Shown here: positions 26,619 through 33,132 of the stretch, in pieces | Position numbering within the stretch: the stretch's first letter is position 1 | Layout: the number at the start of each line of letters is the position of its first letter | Assembly (NCBI GenBank): GCA_934526065.1 | Contig: CAKSZX010000002.1 | Location: 62,001 to 126,000 of the forward strand | Length of the DNA stretch: 64,000 nt | Source of the DNA: an uncultured Oscillospiraceae bacterium | GTDB taxonomy: Bacteria > Bacillota > Clostridia > Oscillospirales > Ruminococcaceae | Direction of reading: 5' to 3' | Program-made: the position numbers and the translations under genes | Notes under the pieces: generated by a model | Seen by the model: only the letters and a program-made list of their open reading frames with translations | The model's database searches: none | Told to the model about the DNA's origin: nothing

Positions 26619-27347
26619 ATGATAAGAAAAATAATAAAAATAGACGAAGAAAAGTGTACAGGTTGCGGCCTTTGTGCCGAGGCCTGTCACGAGGGCGCCA
26701 TCGGTATGGTAAACGGCAAGGCCAAGTTGCTCCGTGACGATTACTGTGACGGCATGGGAGACTGCTTGCCGGCATGCCCGGCAGACGCTATCTCATTTGA
26801 AAACAGAGAGGCTCTTGCATACAATGAAATTGCAGTTCTGGCAAACAAGCAAAAGGAAAAAGAAATACCTGAATTCGGTTATTCACAGCCGAAGCCTTTT
26901 GGCGGCTGCCCGGGCACAGCGGTAAAGGAATTTGCCCCTAAAAAGGAACAGCCGATGTTTACTCGGGGAAATTCCGCAATAGAAAGTCAAATTACAAACT
27001 GGCCGGTGCAGATTAAGCTTGTACCTGTAAAAAGCCCGTATTTTGACGGCGCAAATCTGCTTATTGCCGCCGATTGTACGGCTTTTTCCTACGGTAATTT
27101 CCACAATGAATTCTTAAAAAATCACAAAGCGGTTATCGGTTGTCCGAAACTTGACCGGGTGGATTATTCCGAAAAACTCACCCAAATTATCGCTTTAAAT
27201 GATATTAAAAGCGTAAAAATAGTAAAAATGGAGGTTCCCTGCTGTAACGGTTTGCTTAATGCCGCCAAAAAAGCCTTGCAGGATAGCGGTAAGTTTATTC
27301 CTTGGCAAATTGTTACGATTTCAACCGACGGAAAAATTTTAGATTGA
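26619..27347 (+). CDS. 4Fe-4S dicluster ferredoxin-like protein
   Basis: The N-terminal ~60 residues hold two iron-sulfur binding motifs. The first is CTGCGLCAEAC. The second has wider spacing (C-x5-C-x3-CP in CDGMGDCLPACP). A ~180-residue C-terminal domain follows with CPGTAVKEF, AADCTAFSYG and VPCCNGLLNAA, adding further cysteines. Proteins of this shape are widespread in Clostridia next to redox genes, but their function is unproven. Electron delivery to the hybrid-cluster-like protein encoded 1 nt downstream is an inference. The ribosome site is TTGAGGA. Confidence 0.85.
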   Translation: MIRKIIKIDEEKCTGCGLCAEACHEGAIGMVNGKAKLLRDDYCDGMGDCLPACPADAISFENREALAYNEIAVLANKQKEKEIPEFGYSQPKPFGGCPGTAVKEFAPKKEQPMFTRGNSAIESQITNWPVQIKLVPVKSPYFDGANLLIAADCTAFSYGNFHNEFLKNHKAVIGCPKLDRVDYSEKLTQIIALNDIKSVKIVKMEVPCCNGLLNAAKKALQDSGKFIPWQIVTISTDGKILD

Positions 27348-27348
27348 T

Positions 27349-28155
27349 ATGAAAACTTTTAGCGAAAAACTTGCAGGTGCAGTCATCGGTCTTGTTCGAG
27401 GTTGTGACGGCAATATGGATTTGGTTACTGCCGATACCGAGAAGATTATCACAGAGGGAATTATAACCGCCTTTTACGGCAGTGACGAAGAAATTTCTTC
27501 TTACATTAAAAAGGTACAGGATGAAAAGTACAGAATAGTGCCGGATTGCGCTGTGTGCAAAAATCCCTGCGGCAGAACTTTTGATTACAACTTTAAAGAT
27601 CTGTCATTGGATGGGGAAGATGTGGCTTGTTTGAAAATGCTGCTTTTAAATTCCGTTGTGGGTTATTTGATGATTTTAAAAGAAAAGGCCGGAAACAGCG
27701 GGATAGAAAAATCTGATTTTGCCCCAATTTACGGCGCATTGTATGCCGTAGGCGGCAAAGATTGGTCTGCGGATTTAATTCTCCGCCCGTTTTTTCGGGT
27801 AGGGGAAAAGGCATTTGAGGTTGTATCTGCGGAAGAAAAATTCAAAACCTGTGCAAAGGTTTTGTTAACGGATTTTGATTTAAAAAAAGAATTTTTCGAT
27901 ACCGAAAAGGTTAAAAATGCAACCGATGCAGCCGGGGCAATGCTTATGCCCGCAATATATGCTTTGGAAAATAAAACAAATATTTCAAGCAGTCCTGTAA
28001 AATACGATATTTGCCCGGGAAACCCGTTGGCGGCAATATTATTTTCAGCGTTGGCAAGCGTTGAGGCAGGGAATATAACCCTTTGCGGCAAAAGCGGTTT
28101 TACGGATAATGTAAAAAAATATTTTGCCGAAAATTACGGCGTAAAATTCAGATAA
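27349..28155 (+). CDS. Hydroxylamine reductase/hybrid-cluster-associated-like protein
   Basis: The first ~125 residues (AGAVIGLVRGCDGNMDLVT, ITEGIITAFYG, CAVCKNPCGRTFDYN) resemble a small Cys-containing protein often encoded near hybrid cluster protein in Clostridia. The C-terminal ~140 residues, with YDICPGNPLAAILFSALAS, I do not recognise. It lacks the full cysteine set of a catalytic hybrid cluster protein, so it is not itself a hydroxylamine reductase. It starts one base after the ferredoxin-like stop with no independent ribosome site beyond an AT-rich stretch, so it is probably coupled. A bidirectional terminator follows. Confidence 0.55.
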   Translation: MKTFSEKLAGAVIGLVRGCDGNMDLVTADTEKIITEGIITAFYGSDEEISSYIKKVQDEKYRIVPDCAVCKNPCGRTFDYNFKDLSLDGEDVACLKMLLLNSVVGYLMILKEKAGNSGIEKSDFAPIYGALYAVGGKDWSADLILRPFFRVGEKAFEVVSAEEKFKTCAKVLLTDFDLKKEFFDTEKVKNATDAAGAMLMPAIYALENKTNISSSPVKYDICPGNPLAAILFSALASVEAGNITLCGKSGFTDNVKKYFAENYGVKFR

Positions 28156-28158
28156 AAG

Positions 28159-28194
28159 AAAAAGGGGTTTGCTTTAAAAGCAAACCTCTTTTTG
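28159..28194 (+). terminator. Bidirectional terminator
   Basis: AAAGGGGTTTGCTT pairs with AAGCAAACCTCTTT (one G-T) around a small loop; A-rich and T-rich flanks serve the two convergent genes. Confidence 0.88.
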
Positions 28195-28195
28195 A

Positions 28196-28564
28196 TTATT
28201 TATACCCATAGTGCTTTTTTACGGCTTCAAAGGTCTCGTCGCTTATAACATGTTCTATCTTACAAGCGTCCTCTTCGGCAATTTTGGGGTCAACTCCCAG
28301 TTTTTCAAATACAGCAGTTAATACATTGTGTCTTTCATAGATTGCTTTTGCGTGTTCCTCGCCCTTATCGGTAAAGCTTATAAAGCCGTCCTCGTCAACG
28401 GTTATATAATCGTTTGCCTTTAAAATTCCCAAAGCACGGCTTACGCTGGGTTTTGAATACCCGGTGTGGTTGGCCACATCAATGGCACGCACCTGAGGCA
28501 TACCGCCTGTTTTTAACACAAGTATAGCTTCCAGATACATTTCACCGGATTCTTGAATTTTCAT
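28196..28564 (-). CDS. DtxR/MntR-family metal-dependent repressor
   Basis: This 122-residue repressor senses Mn(II) or Fe(II). A winged helix (GYSKPSVSRALGILKANDYI) is followed by the dimerisation domain with AEEDACKIEHVISDET. Likely metal ligands are the Glu residues near the N-terminus (ESGEMYLEAIL), His79 and the EH of KIEH. No SH3-like third domain is present, as in MntR. Targets in this window are not obvious; no manganese transporter lies nearby. A GGAGG site precedes the ATG. Confidence 0.92.
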   Translation of the reverse strand: MKIQESGEMYLEAILVLKTGGMPQVRAIDVANHTGYSKPSVSRALGILKANDYITVDEDGFISFTDKGEEHAKAIYERHNVLTAVFEKLGVDPKIAEEDACKIEHVISDETFEAVKKHYGYK

Positions 28565-28601
28565 CTGTCAGCCTCCTTTAATATTTATTATTTATGTTTA
28601 C

Positions 28602-28630
28602 ATTTTAGCACATATTTCAATATTTTTCAA
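28602..28630 (-). promoter_or_regulatory. SigA-type promoter of the DtxR-like gene
   Basis: On the minus strand: -35 TTGAAA, 17-nt spacer, -10 TAAAAT, about 38 nt upstream of the start codon. Confidence 0.7.
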
Positions 28631-28655
28631 TACATACCGTTTGGGTGAATATTAA

Positions 28656-28682
28656 ATAAAAACCGCCGAATTTCGGCGGTTT
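28656..28682 (-). terminator. Terminator after the DUF4358-like lipoprotein gene
   Basis: AACCGCCGAA / TTCGGCGGTT forms a GC-rich perfect stem followed by a T-run on the minus strand. Confidence 0.9.
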
Positions 28683-28702
28683 TCACAGAAAGTTACTATA
28701 AC

Positions 28703-29224
28703 TTAATTAAAAGCCTTATCAATGGCCGTATCAATGCTTGCGTAATCGGATTCTATATCGTCAACACTTTCGGAATTGCCGGAAATTACAAACACAACAT
28801 AGTTGCCTTTTACGACAACTCTGCCGTTTTCTGCCTGTGCGGAAAGAAGTTCGTCATAGTTCCGCTGTTCACCGACGATTGTAGCTTTTCTCCGTTCAAA
28901 TGCGGATTTAACCTCGTCTGCGTGTCCGTCTGTGGCCTGTACAACCGCAACAATGCCTATACCCGGTGTAATTGTGCAGTATTTGCCGGCATATGCGGCA
29001 TAACTTTCACTGTCAATGCCAAGCCATGCAAGGTAATCTTCGTCAATATCGCCTGCATTTGCAACAGGTGCGGCTTTTTCAATTTCTTCGGCAACGGCGG
29101 CAACATCATAAGCTGCTGAGTTGCTTGCATCATCGGAAGATGAATCTGTATCCTTTTTGCTGCAAGCGGCAAATACAGACAAAACAAGGCAAGATGCCAA
29201 AATCAATGAAATAACTTTTTTCAT
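28703..29224 (-). CDS. DUF4358-like lipoprotein
   Basis: A signal peptide of type II with lipobox VFAAC puts a lipid anchor on Cys21, after which a Ser/Asp-rich linker (~24-38) leads to a ~130-residue domain. That domain (GIVAVVQATDGHADEVKSAFERRK, then NYVVFVISGN) looks like DUF4358, a family of unknown function from Clostridia. At 173 residues it is small. AAGGAG precedes the ATG. It is downstream of, and in the same direction as, the FMN-binding lipoprotein but separated by a terminator. Confidence 0.75.
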   Translation of the reverse strand: MKKVISLILASCLVLSVFAACSKKDTDSSSDDASNSAAYDVAAVAEEIEKAAPVANAGDIDEDYLAWLGIDSESYAAYAGKYCTITPGIGIVAVVQATDGHADEVKSAFERRKATIVGEQRNYDELLSAQAENGRVVVKGNYVVFVISGNSESVDDIESDYASIDTAIDKAFN

Positions 29225-29260
29225 TATAAATTCTCCTTTAAGTTTGTTAATAATACTTAA

Positions 29261-29304
29261 TAAAAATCAAACTGTGGCTATATTATACCACAGTTTGATT
29301 TATA
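29261..29304 (-). terminator. Terminator after the FMN-binding lipoprotein gene
   Basis: A 13-bp perfect stem (AATCAAACTGTGG / CCACAGTTTGATT) with a 10-nt AT loop, followed by a T-run on the minus strand. The loop holds a TATAAT, which may be a -10 of the next gene. Confidence 0.85.
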
Positions 29305-29335
29305 TTTGTACCGAAAAATAAACTTTTTTGCAAAA

Positions 29336-29815
29336 TTATTTTGTGGCGTCGGCTGTTACATCGCCTACAACGGCAACATCGGTGTCACCGTCAACCGCGT
29401 TCTTCATAGCGGCAACAACTAATGTTTTAAAATTGTTAGTGGAAATTGTGGCGCCGGCAACCGTGTCAACACTGTCGGCAGAACCGCTTTGAAGAAATTG
29501 ATTTATCAAATCCTTATCGTATTTTGCCGGGTAGGTGCCGTTAAAGCTTTCCATTTCGGTTTTGTAGCCTTCGTCCCGGCTTTTAAGTTTTGTTCCGTCC
29601 TCGTTTTCGGCATCATAAACAACTTCATAAAGCTGACCTTCCGAAACCGTAACCTCAACAAAATCTTTCCAGCCGAACTCGTCATAATCGGAAAATTCGG
29701 CTCTGTATGTGCCGTCCTGTAACTTAATCTTACCGGATGTCAGGTCTGCGCTTGAACAGCCTGCCATGGAAAGTGCCGTCACTGCGGAAAGCACAAATGC
29801 AATAATTTTTTTCAT
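29336..29815 (-). CDS. FMN-binding domain lipoprotein
   Basis: Lipobox MAGC (Cys20) anchors the protein outside the cell. The FMN_bind domain holds DTVAGATIST (117-126), resembling the D-x-x-(S/T/A)-G-A-T-x-(S/T) motif that ApbE enzymes flavinylate. The acceptor would be Ser125 and not the more usual Thr, so covalent attachment is uncertain. Relatives include RnfG, NqrC and the PplA lipoprotein of flavin-based extracellular electron transfer. It is divergent from the Gx-type membrane protein. No ApbE gene is in the window. Confidence 0.88.
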   Translation of the reverse strand: MKKIIAFVLSAVTALSMAGCSSADLTSGKIKLQDGTYRAEFSDYDEFGWKDFVEVTVSEGQLYEVVYDAENEDGTKLKSRDEGYKTEMESFNGTYPAKYDKDLINQFLQSGSADSVDTVAGATISTNNFKTLVVAAMKNAVDGDTDVAVVGDVTADATK

Positions 29816-29913
29816 TAAATTCAGTCCTTTATACCTAAAAATTATGTAATCCTACAAACTTTCCTAAATATCATAACATATAAAGATTGCATTTGTCAAA
29901 TTCACAGGTAAAA

Positions 29914-29931
29914 TGTAACTGAAATGTTACA
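29914..29931. repeat. Inverted repeat in the divergent promoter region
   Basis: TGTAAC, 6 nt, GTTACA lies in the ~280-nt region between the FMN-binding lipoprotein and the Gx-type gene. It could be an operator; no regulator is assigned. Confidence 0.35.
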
Positions 29932-30021
29932 GTGTGTTCACTAAATGTTTTAAAAAATTTCACAAACATAGAAACAAATACCTGTTTATATGATTATTGT
30001 CAATGATTTAACCCTCTTTCA

Positions 30022-30050
30022 TTGACTTAAATCGTCTGTTGTGATATTGT
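30022..30050 (+). promoter_or_regulatory. SigA-type promoter for the Gx-type membrane protein
   Basis: TTGACT, 17-nt spacer, TATTGT, followed about 50 nt later by the TTG start. Confidence 0.6.
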
Positions 30051-30101
30051 ATAAATTGCCGGTTTATTCGGTACCATTACATTGATAAGAGGATTTTAAC
30101 T

Positions 30102-30602
30102 TTGAATAAGACTAAAAAAATAACAACCATAGCGCTTTTGTTTGCCCTTGCAATGGTTTTGTCCGTTGTGGAGGCTTCAATAATGCCTATTTTCGCCCTG
30201 CCGCCGGGGGTAAAACTGGGGCTTTCTAATATAGTTGTAATGTATTGTATGGTGTATATGGGCTACGCCTGCGCCGCCGAACTTACAATTTTAAAAGGTT
30301 TGTTTGCATTTTTTACAAGGGGAGCCACAGCCGGATTTTTGGCTGCAATGGGCGGCTTCTTTTCAATAACCATAATGTTTATATTGTCAAAAATATTTAA
30401 AGATAAGATAAATTATTACACCTTGTCTATATTCGGCGCTCTTTTCCACAACATCGGCCAGCTTGTGGGCACAACATTTATTTTCGGCACTAAATTTGTA
30501 ATGTATTATTTCCCGGTTTTGTCAATTTCCGCCATAATTATGGGCTGTATAACCGGCGCAACACTGACCGTTGTTATACCTGCCTTAAAAAGATTCAGAT
30601 AA
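30102..30602 (+). CDS. Gx transporter / heptaprenyl diphosphate synthase component I-like membrane protein
   Basis: This hydrophobic 166-residue protein has five or six membrane segments. The stretch PPGVKLGLSNIVVMYC is typical of the Gx_transp family (Hpre_diP_synt_I in Pfam), historically called heptaprenyl diphosphate synthase component I but more likely an ECF-type membrane subunit. The start is a TTG with AAGAGG nine nt upstream. Family members are often found next to FMN-binding proteins in flavin or quinone redox loci, which is the arrangement here. The substrate is unknown. Confidence 0.82.
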   Translation: MNKTKKITTIALLFALAMVLSVVEASIMPIFALPPGVKLGLSNIVVMYCMVYMGYACAAELTILKGLFAFFTRGATAGFLAAMGGFFSITIMFILSKIFKDKINYYTLSIFGALFHNIGQLVGTTFIFGTKFVMYYFPVLSISAIIMGCITGATLTVVIPALKRFR

Positions 30603-30627
30603 AATTTGAAATATTTGTTAAAACACT

Positions 30628-30656
30628 TGAAATAATTTGAATATTGGTTTATACTT
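30628..30656 (+). promoter_or_regulatory. SigA-type promoter of groESL
   Basis: TTGAAA, 17-nt spacer, TATACT, placed directly before the CIRCE-like operator, as in other groESL operons. Confidence 0.85.
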
Positions 30657-30658
30657 GT

Positions 30659-30685
30659 TAGCAGTCATAGATAATGACTGCTAAT
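30659..30685 (+). promoter_or_regulatory. Variant CIRCE operator (HrcA site)
   Basis: TTAGCAGTC, 9 nt, GACTGCTAA is a perfect inverted repeat. The classical CIRCE is TTAGCACTC-N9-GAGTGCTAA, so each arm carries the same C-to-G change at arm position 7, preserving symmetry. It lies just after the -10 box, where HrcA blocks transcription and heat releases it. HrcA itself is not in the window. Confidence 0.88.
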
Positions 30686-30729
30686 GTTATTATCACATAT
30701 TTTATTTGATATAAAGGAGATGTTTTAAT

Positions 30730-31014
30730 ATGAACATTAAACCATTATTTGATAAGGTAGTTCTTAAAGCCGCCGAAAAAGAGACAACAACAAAAGGCGG
30801 ACTTATTCTTTCTTCTGCCGCACAGGAAAAACCGGATATGTTTGAGGTTGTGGCTGTGGGCGCAGGCGCATATAAAGACGGCGTTCTTGTACCTATGAGC
30901 GTTAAAGTAGGCGACAATGTATTGCTTAGCAAGTATTCCGGCAGTCAGGTAAAACTTGACGGCGTTGAATACACTATTGTAGTCCAGGAAGAAATATTGG
31001 CTGTTGTTGAATAA
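30730..31014 (+). CDS. groS: GroES co-chaperonin
   Basis: This 94-residue protein forms the heptameric lid of the GroEL chamber. It starts MNIKPLFDKVVLKAAEKE, carries the mobile loop (TTTKGGLILSSAAQEKP) and ends with VQEEILAVVE. AAAGGAGA precedes the ATG. It is the first gene of a two-gene operon under the CIRCE-like operator. Confidence 0.97.
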   Translation: MNIKPLFDKVVLKAAEKETTTKGGLILSSAAQEKPDMFEVVAVGAGAYKDGVLVPMSVKVGDNVLLSKYSGSQVKLDGVEYTIVVQEEILAVVE

Positions 31015-31031
31015 AAGGGGGATAATCTATT

Positions 31032-32657
31032 ATGTCAAAGAAAATTATTTACGGTCAGCAGGCAAGAGAAAGTTTGCAGAAAGGTATTGATACCCTTGCA
31101 AATACTGTAAAAATCACACTTGGCCCTAAGGGCAGAAATGTAGTTTTGGACAGAAAGTTCGGCTCACCGCTTGTTACAAACGACGGCGTTACAATAGCAA
31201 AGGAAATCGAGCTTAAAGACAGCTTTGAAAATATGGGCGCACAGATGCTTCGTGAAGTTGCCACAAAGACAAATGACGCCGCAGGCGACGGTACAACAAC
31301 CGCTACCGTTTTGGCACAGAGCCTTGTTAAAGAGGGTATGAAGAACGTTGCCGCCGGTGCAAATCCTATGGATATTAAGCGTGGTATGGCTAAGGCACGG
31401 GATGTTGCGGTTAAAGCCATTGTAAACAACAGCCAGGCTGTAAACGGCAGTGAAGATATAGAAAGGGTTGCCACAGTTTCCGCACAGGACAGTTATGTTG
31501 GCAAACTTATTGCCGATACAATGGAAAAGGTAGGCAAGGACGGCGTAATCACTATTGAAGAATCCAAGACAGCTGAAACCTATTCCGAAGTTGTTGAGGG
31601 TATGCAGTTTGAAAGAGGCTACATCACCCCTTACATGGTAACCGACAGTGAAAAGATGGAGGCTGTTATCGACGACGCTCTCTTGCTCATCACAGATAAG
31701 AAGATTTCAAATATTCAGGAAATTCTTCCGCTTTTGGAAGAAATCGTAAAGGCAGGCAAAAAGCTTGTTATTATTGCCGACGATGTTGAGGGCGAGGCAC
31801 TTTCAACCCTTATCGTAAACAAGATAAGAGGTACATTTACTTGTGTTGCTGTTAAGGCACCGGGCTTTGGCGACAGAAGAAAGGAAATGTTGCAGGATAT
31901 TGCCATATTGACAGACGGCGTTGTTGTCAGTGAAGAACTTGGTTATGACCTTAAAGAAACAACAATGGAAATGCTTGGCCGTGCAAGACAGGTTAAGGTT
32001 ACAAAGGAAACCACAACTATTGTTGACGGCGCAGGTGATAAAGAAGAAATCAAGAACAGAATTGCACGGATTAAAGCTCAGATTGAAACCACAACATCTG
32101 AATTTGACCGTGAAAAATTGCAGGAAAGACTTGCAAAGCTTGCAGGCGGCGTAGCCGTTTTGAAGGTCGGTGCGGCAACGGAAGTTGAAATGAAAGACAA
32201 GAAGCTCCGTATCGAGGACGCTCTCTCCGCAACTAAGGCAGCAGTTGAAGAAGGCATTGTTGCAGGCGGCGGCACAGCCCTTATCAATGCAATTCCTCGG
32301 GTTAAAGAATTCAGCGAAACACTTACAGGCGACGAGAGAACAGGCGCTAAAATTCTCCTTCGTGCCTTGGAGGAGCCGGTAAGACAGATTGCGTTTAACG
32401 CAGGTCTTGAAGGCAGTGTGATCATAGATAAGATTATGTCCGCAAACACCGTGAACTACGGTTTCGACGCACAGAACGAAGTTTACGGCGATATGCTCAA
32501 AGCCGGCATTGTTGACCCGACAAAGGTAACACGTTCCGCATTGCAGAACGCACGGAGCGTTGCATCAATGGTTCTTACAACAGAATCTCTTGTAAGTGAC
32601 GAAGAAGAACCTGCCGCAGCCGCACCTGCACGGGGCATGAACGGTATGGATTACTAA
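31032..32657 (+). CDS. groL: GroEL chaperonin
   Basis: This ATP-driven protein-folding chaperone is 541 residues long. It has the N-terminal LGPKGRNVVLDRKFG, the nucleotide site DGTTTATVLAQ, the apical domain EGMQFERGYITPYMVTD and the C-terminal VEEGIVAGGGTALI. The tail is short (ARGMNGMDY) and has only one GM-like step where many GroEL have several GGM repeats. It starts 17 nt after groES with a GGGGG-type site. Confidence 0.98.
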   Translation: MSKKIIYGQQARESLQKGIDTLANTVKITLGPKGRNVVLDRKFGSPLVTNDGVTIAKEIELKDSFENMGAQMLREVATKTNDAAGDGTTTATVLAQSLVKEGMKNVAAGANPMDIKRGMAKARDVAVKAIVNNSQAVNGSEDIERVATVSAQDSYVGKLIADTMEKVGKDGVITIEESKTAETYSEVVEGMQFERGYITPYMVTDSEKMEAVIDDALLLITDKKISNIQEILPLLEEIVKAGKKLVIIADDVEGEALSTLIVNKIRGTFTCVAVKAPGFGDRRKEMLQDIAILTDGVVVSEELGYDLKETTMEMLGRARQVKVTKETTTIVDGAGDKEEIKNRIARIKAQIETTTSEFDREKLQERLAKLAGGVAVLKVGAATEVEMKDKKLRIEDALSATKAAVEEGIVAGGGTALINAIPRVKEFSETLTGDERTGAKILLRALEEPVRQIAFNAGLEGSVIIDKIMSANTVNYGFDAQNEVYGDMLKAGIVDPTKVTRSALQNARSVASMVLTTESLVSDEEEPAAAAPARGMNGMDY

Positions 32658-32686
32658 TCCGTTAATATTTCAAATTTTTAATTGAC

Positions 32687-32721
32687 AAAAGACCGGGGTT
32701 TAAATACCTCGGTCTTTTTTT
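32687..32721 (+). terminator. Terminator after groESL
   Basis: AAAAGACCGGGGT / ACCTCGGTCTTTT (one G-T) with a 6-nt loop and a continuing T-run. Confidence 0.92.
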
Positions 32722-32790
32722 GTAGTTGTCTGTGGCAAAATTTGCCTGTACCGCATATTCTAAACTCAGAAAGGGCAGGTGATTTTACTT

Positions 32791-33081
32791 ATGGTCGATA
32801 TTTTAATGATAATTTTAACCGGGTTTGCCGTTTTGGGAGTTTGGTTTGTGTGCGATTTGGCGATAAAAACCGCAAGGGGTATAAAAAGCCCCCAAACTGT
32901 AACTTTTATAAAGTACAGCGAAAGCGATCGGGCATACTATAAAATTTTAGCCCTGCAAACAGAAACATTTAACAACAAGATAGTCCTTATAGGGGACGGA
33001 GATGAAAACATATACTCAGGCCTTGAAAAAATTAAAAAATGTGAAATATCCGATTTTATTGAAAATCACATATTTACATAA
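32791..33081 (+). CDS. Small membrane-anchored hypothetical protein
   Basis: This 96-residue protein has one N-terminal membrane helix (DILMIILTGFAVLGVWFVCDL), then a ~70-residue soluble part with KYSESDRAYYKILALQ and NNKIVLIGDGDENIYSGLEKI. I do not recognise a family. The start is the ATG with AGGTGAT nine nt upstream. A GTG four codons earlier overlaps that site. It sits between the groESL terminator and recD2, 51 nt before the latter. Confidence 0.6.
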   Translation: MVDILMIILTGFAVLGVWFVCDLAIKTARGIKSPQTVTFIKYSESDRAYYKILALQTETFNNKIVLIGDGDENIYSGLEKIKKCEISDFIENHIFT

Positions 33082-33132
33082 AAGTTATCTTATCATATAA
33101 TAAGTAATGACAAATGACAGACGGAGCAAATA

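Noticed and set aside
32682..32942. 86-codon open frame after groEL
   Set aside because: It begins in the groESL terminator and overlaps the better-supported membrane protein gene in another frame.
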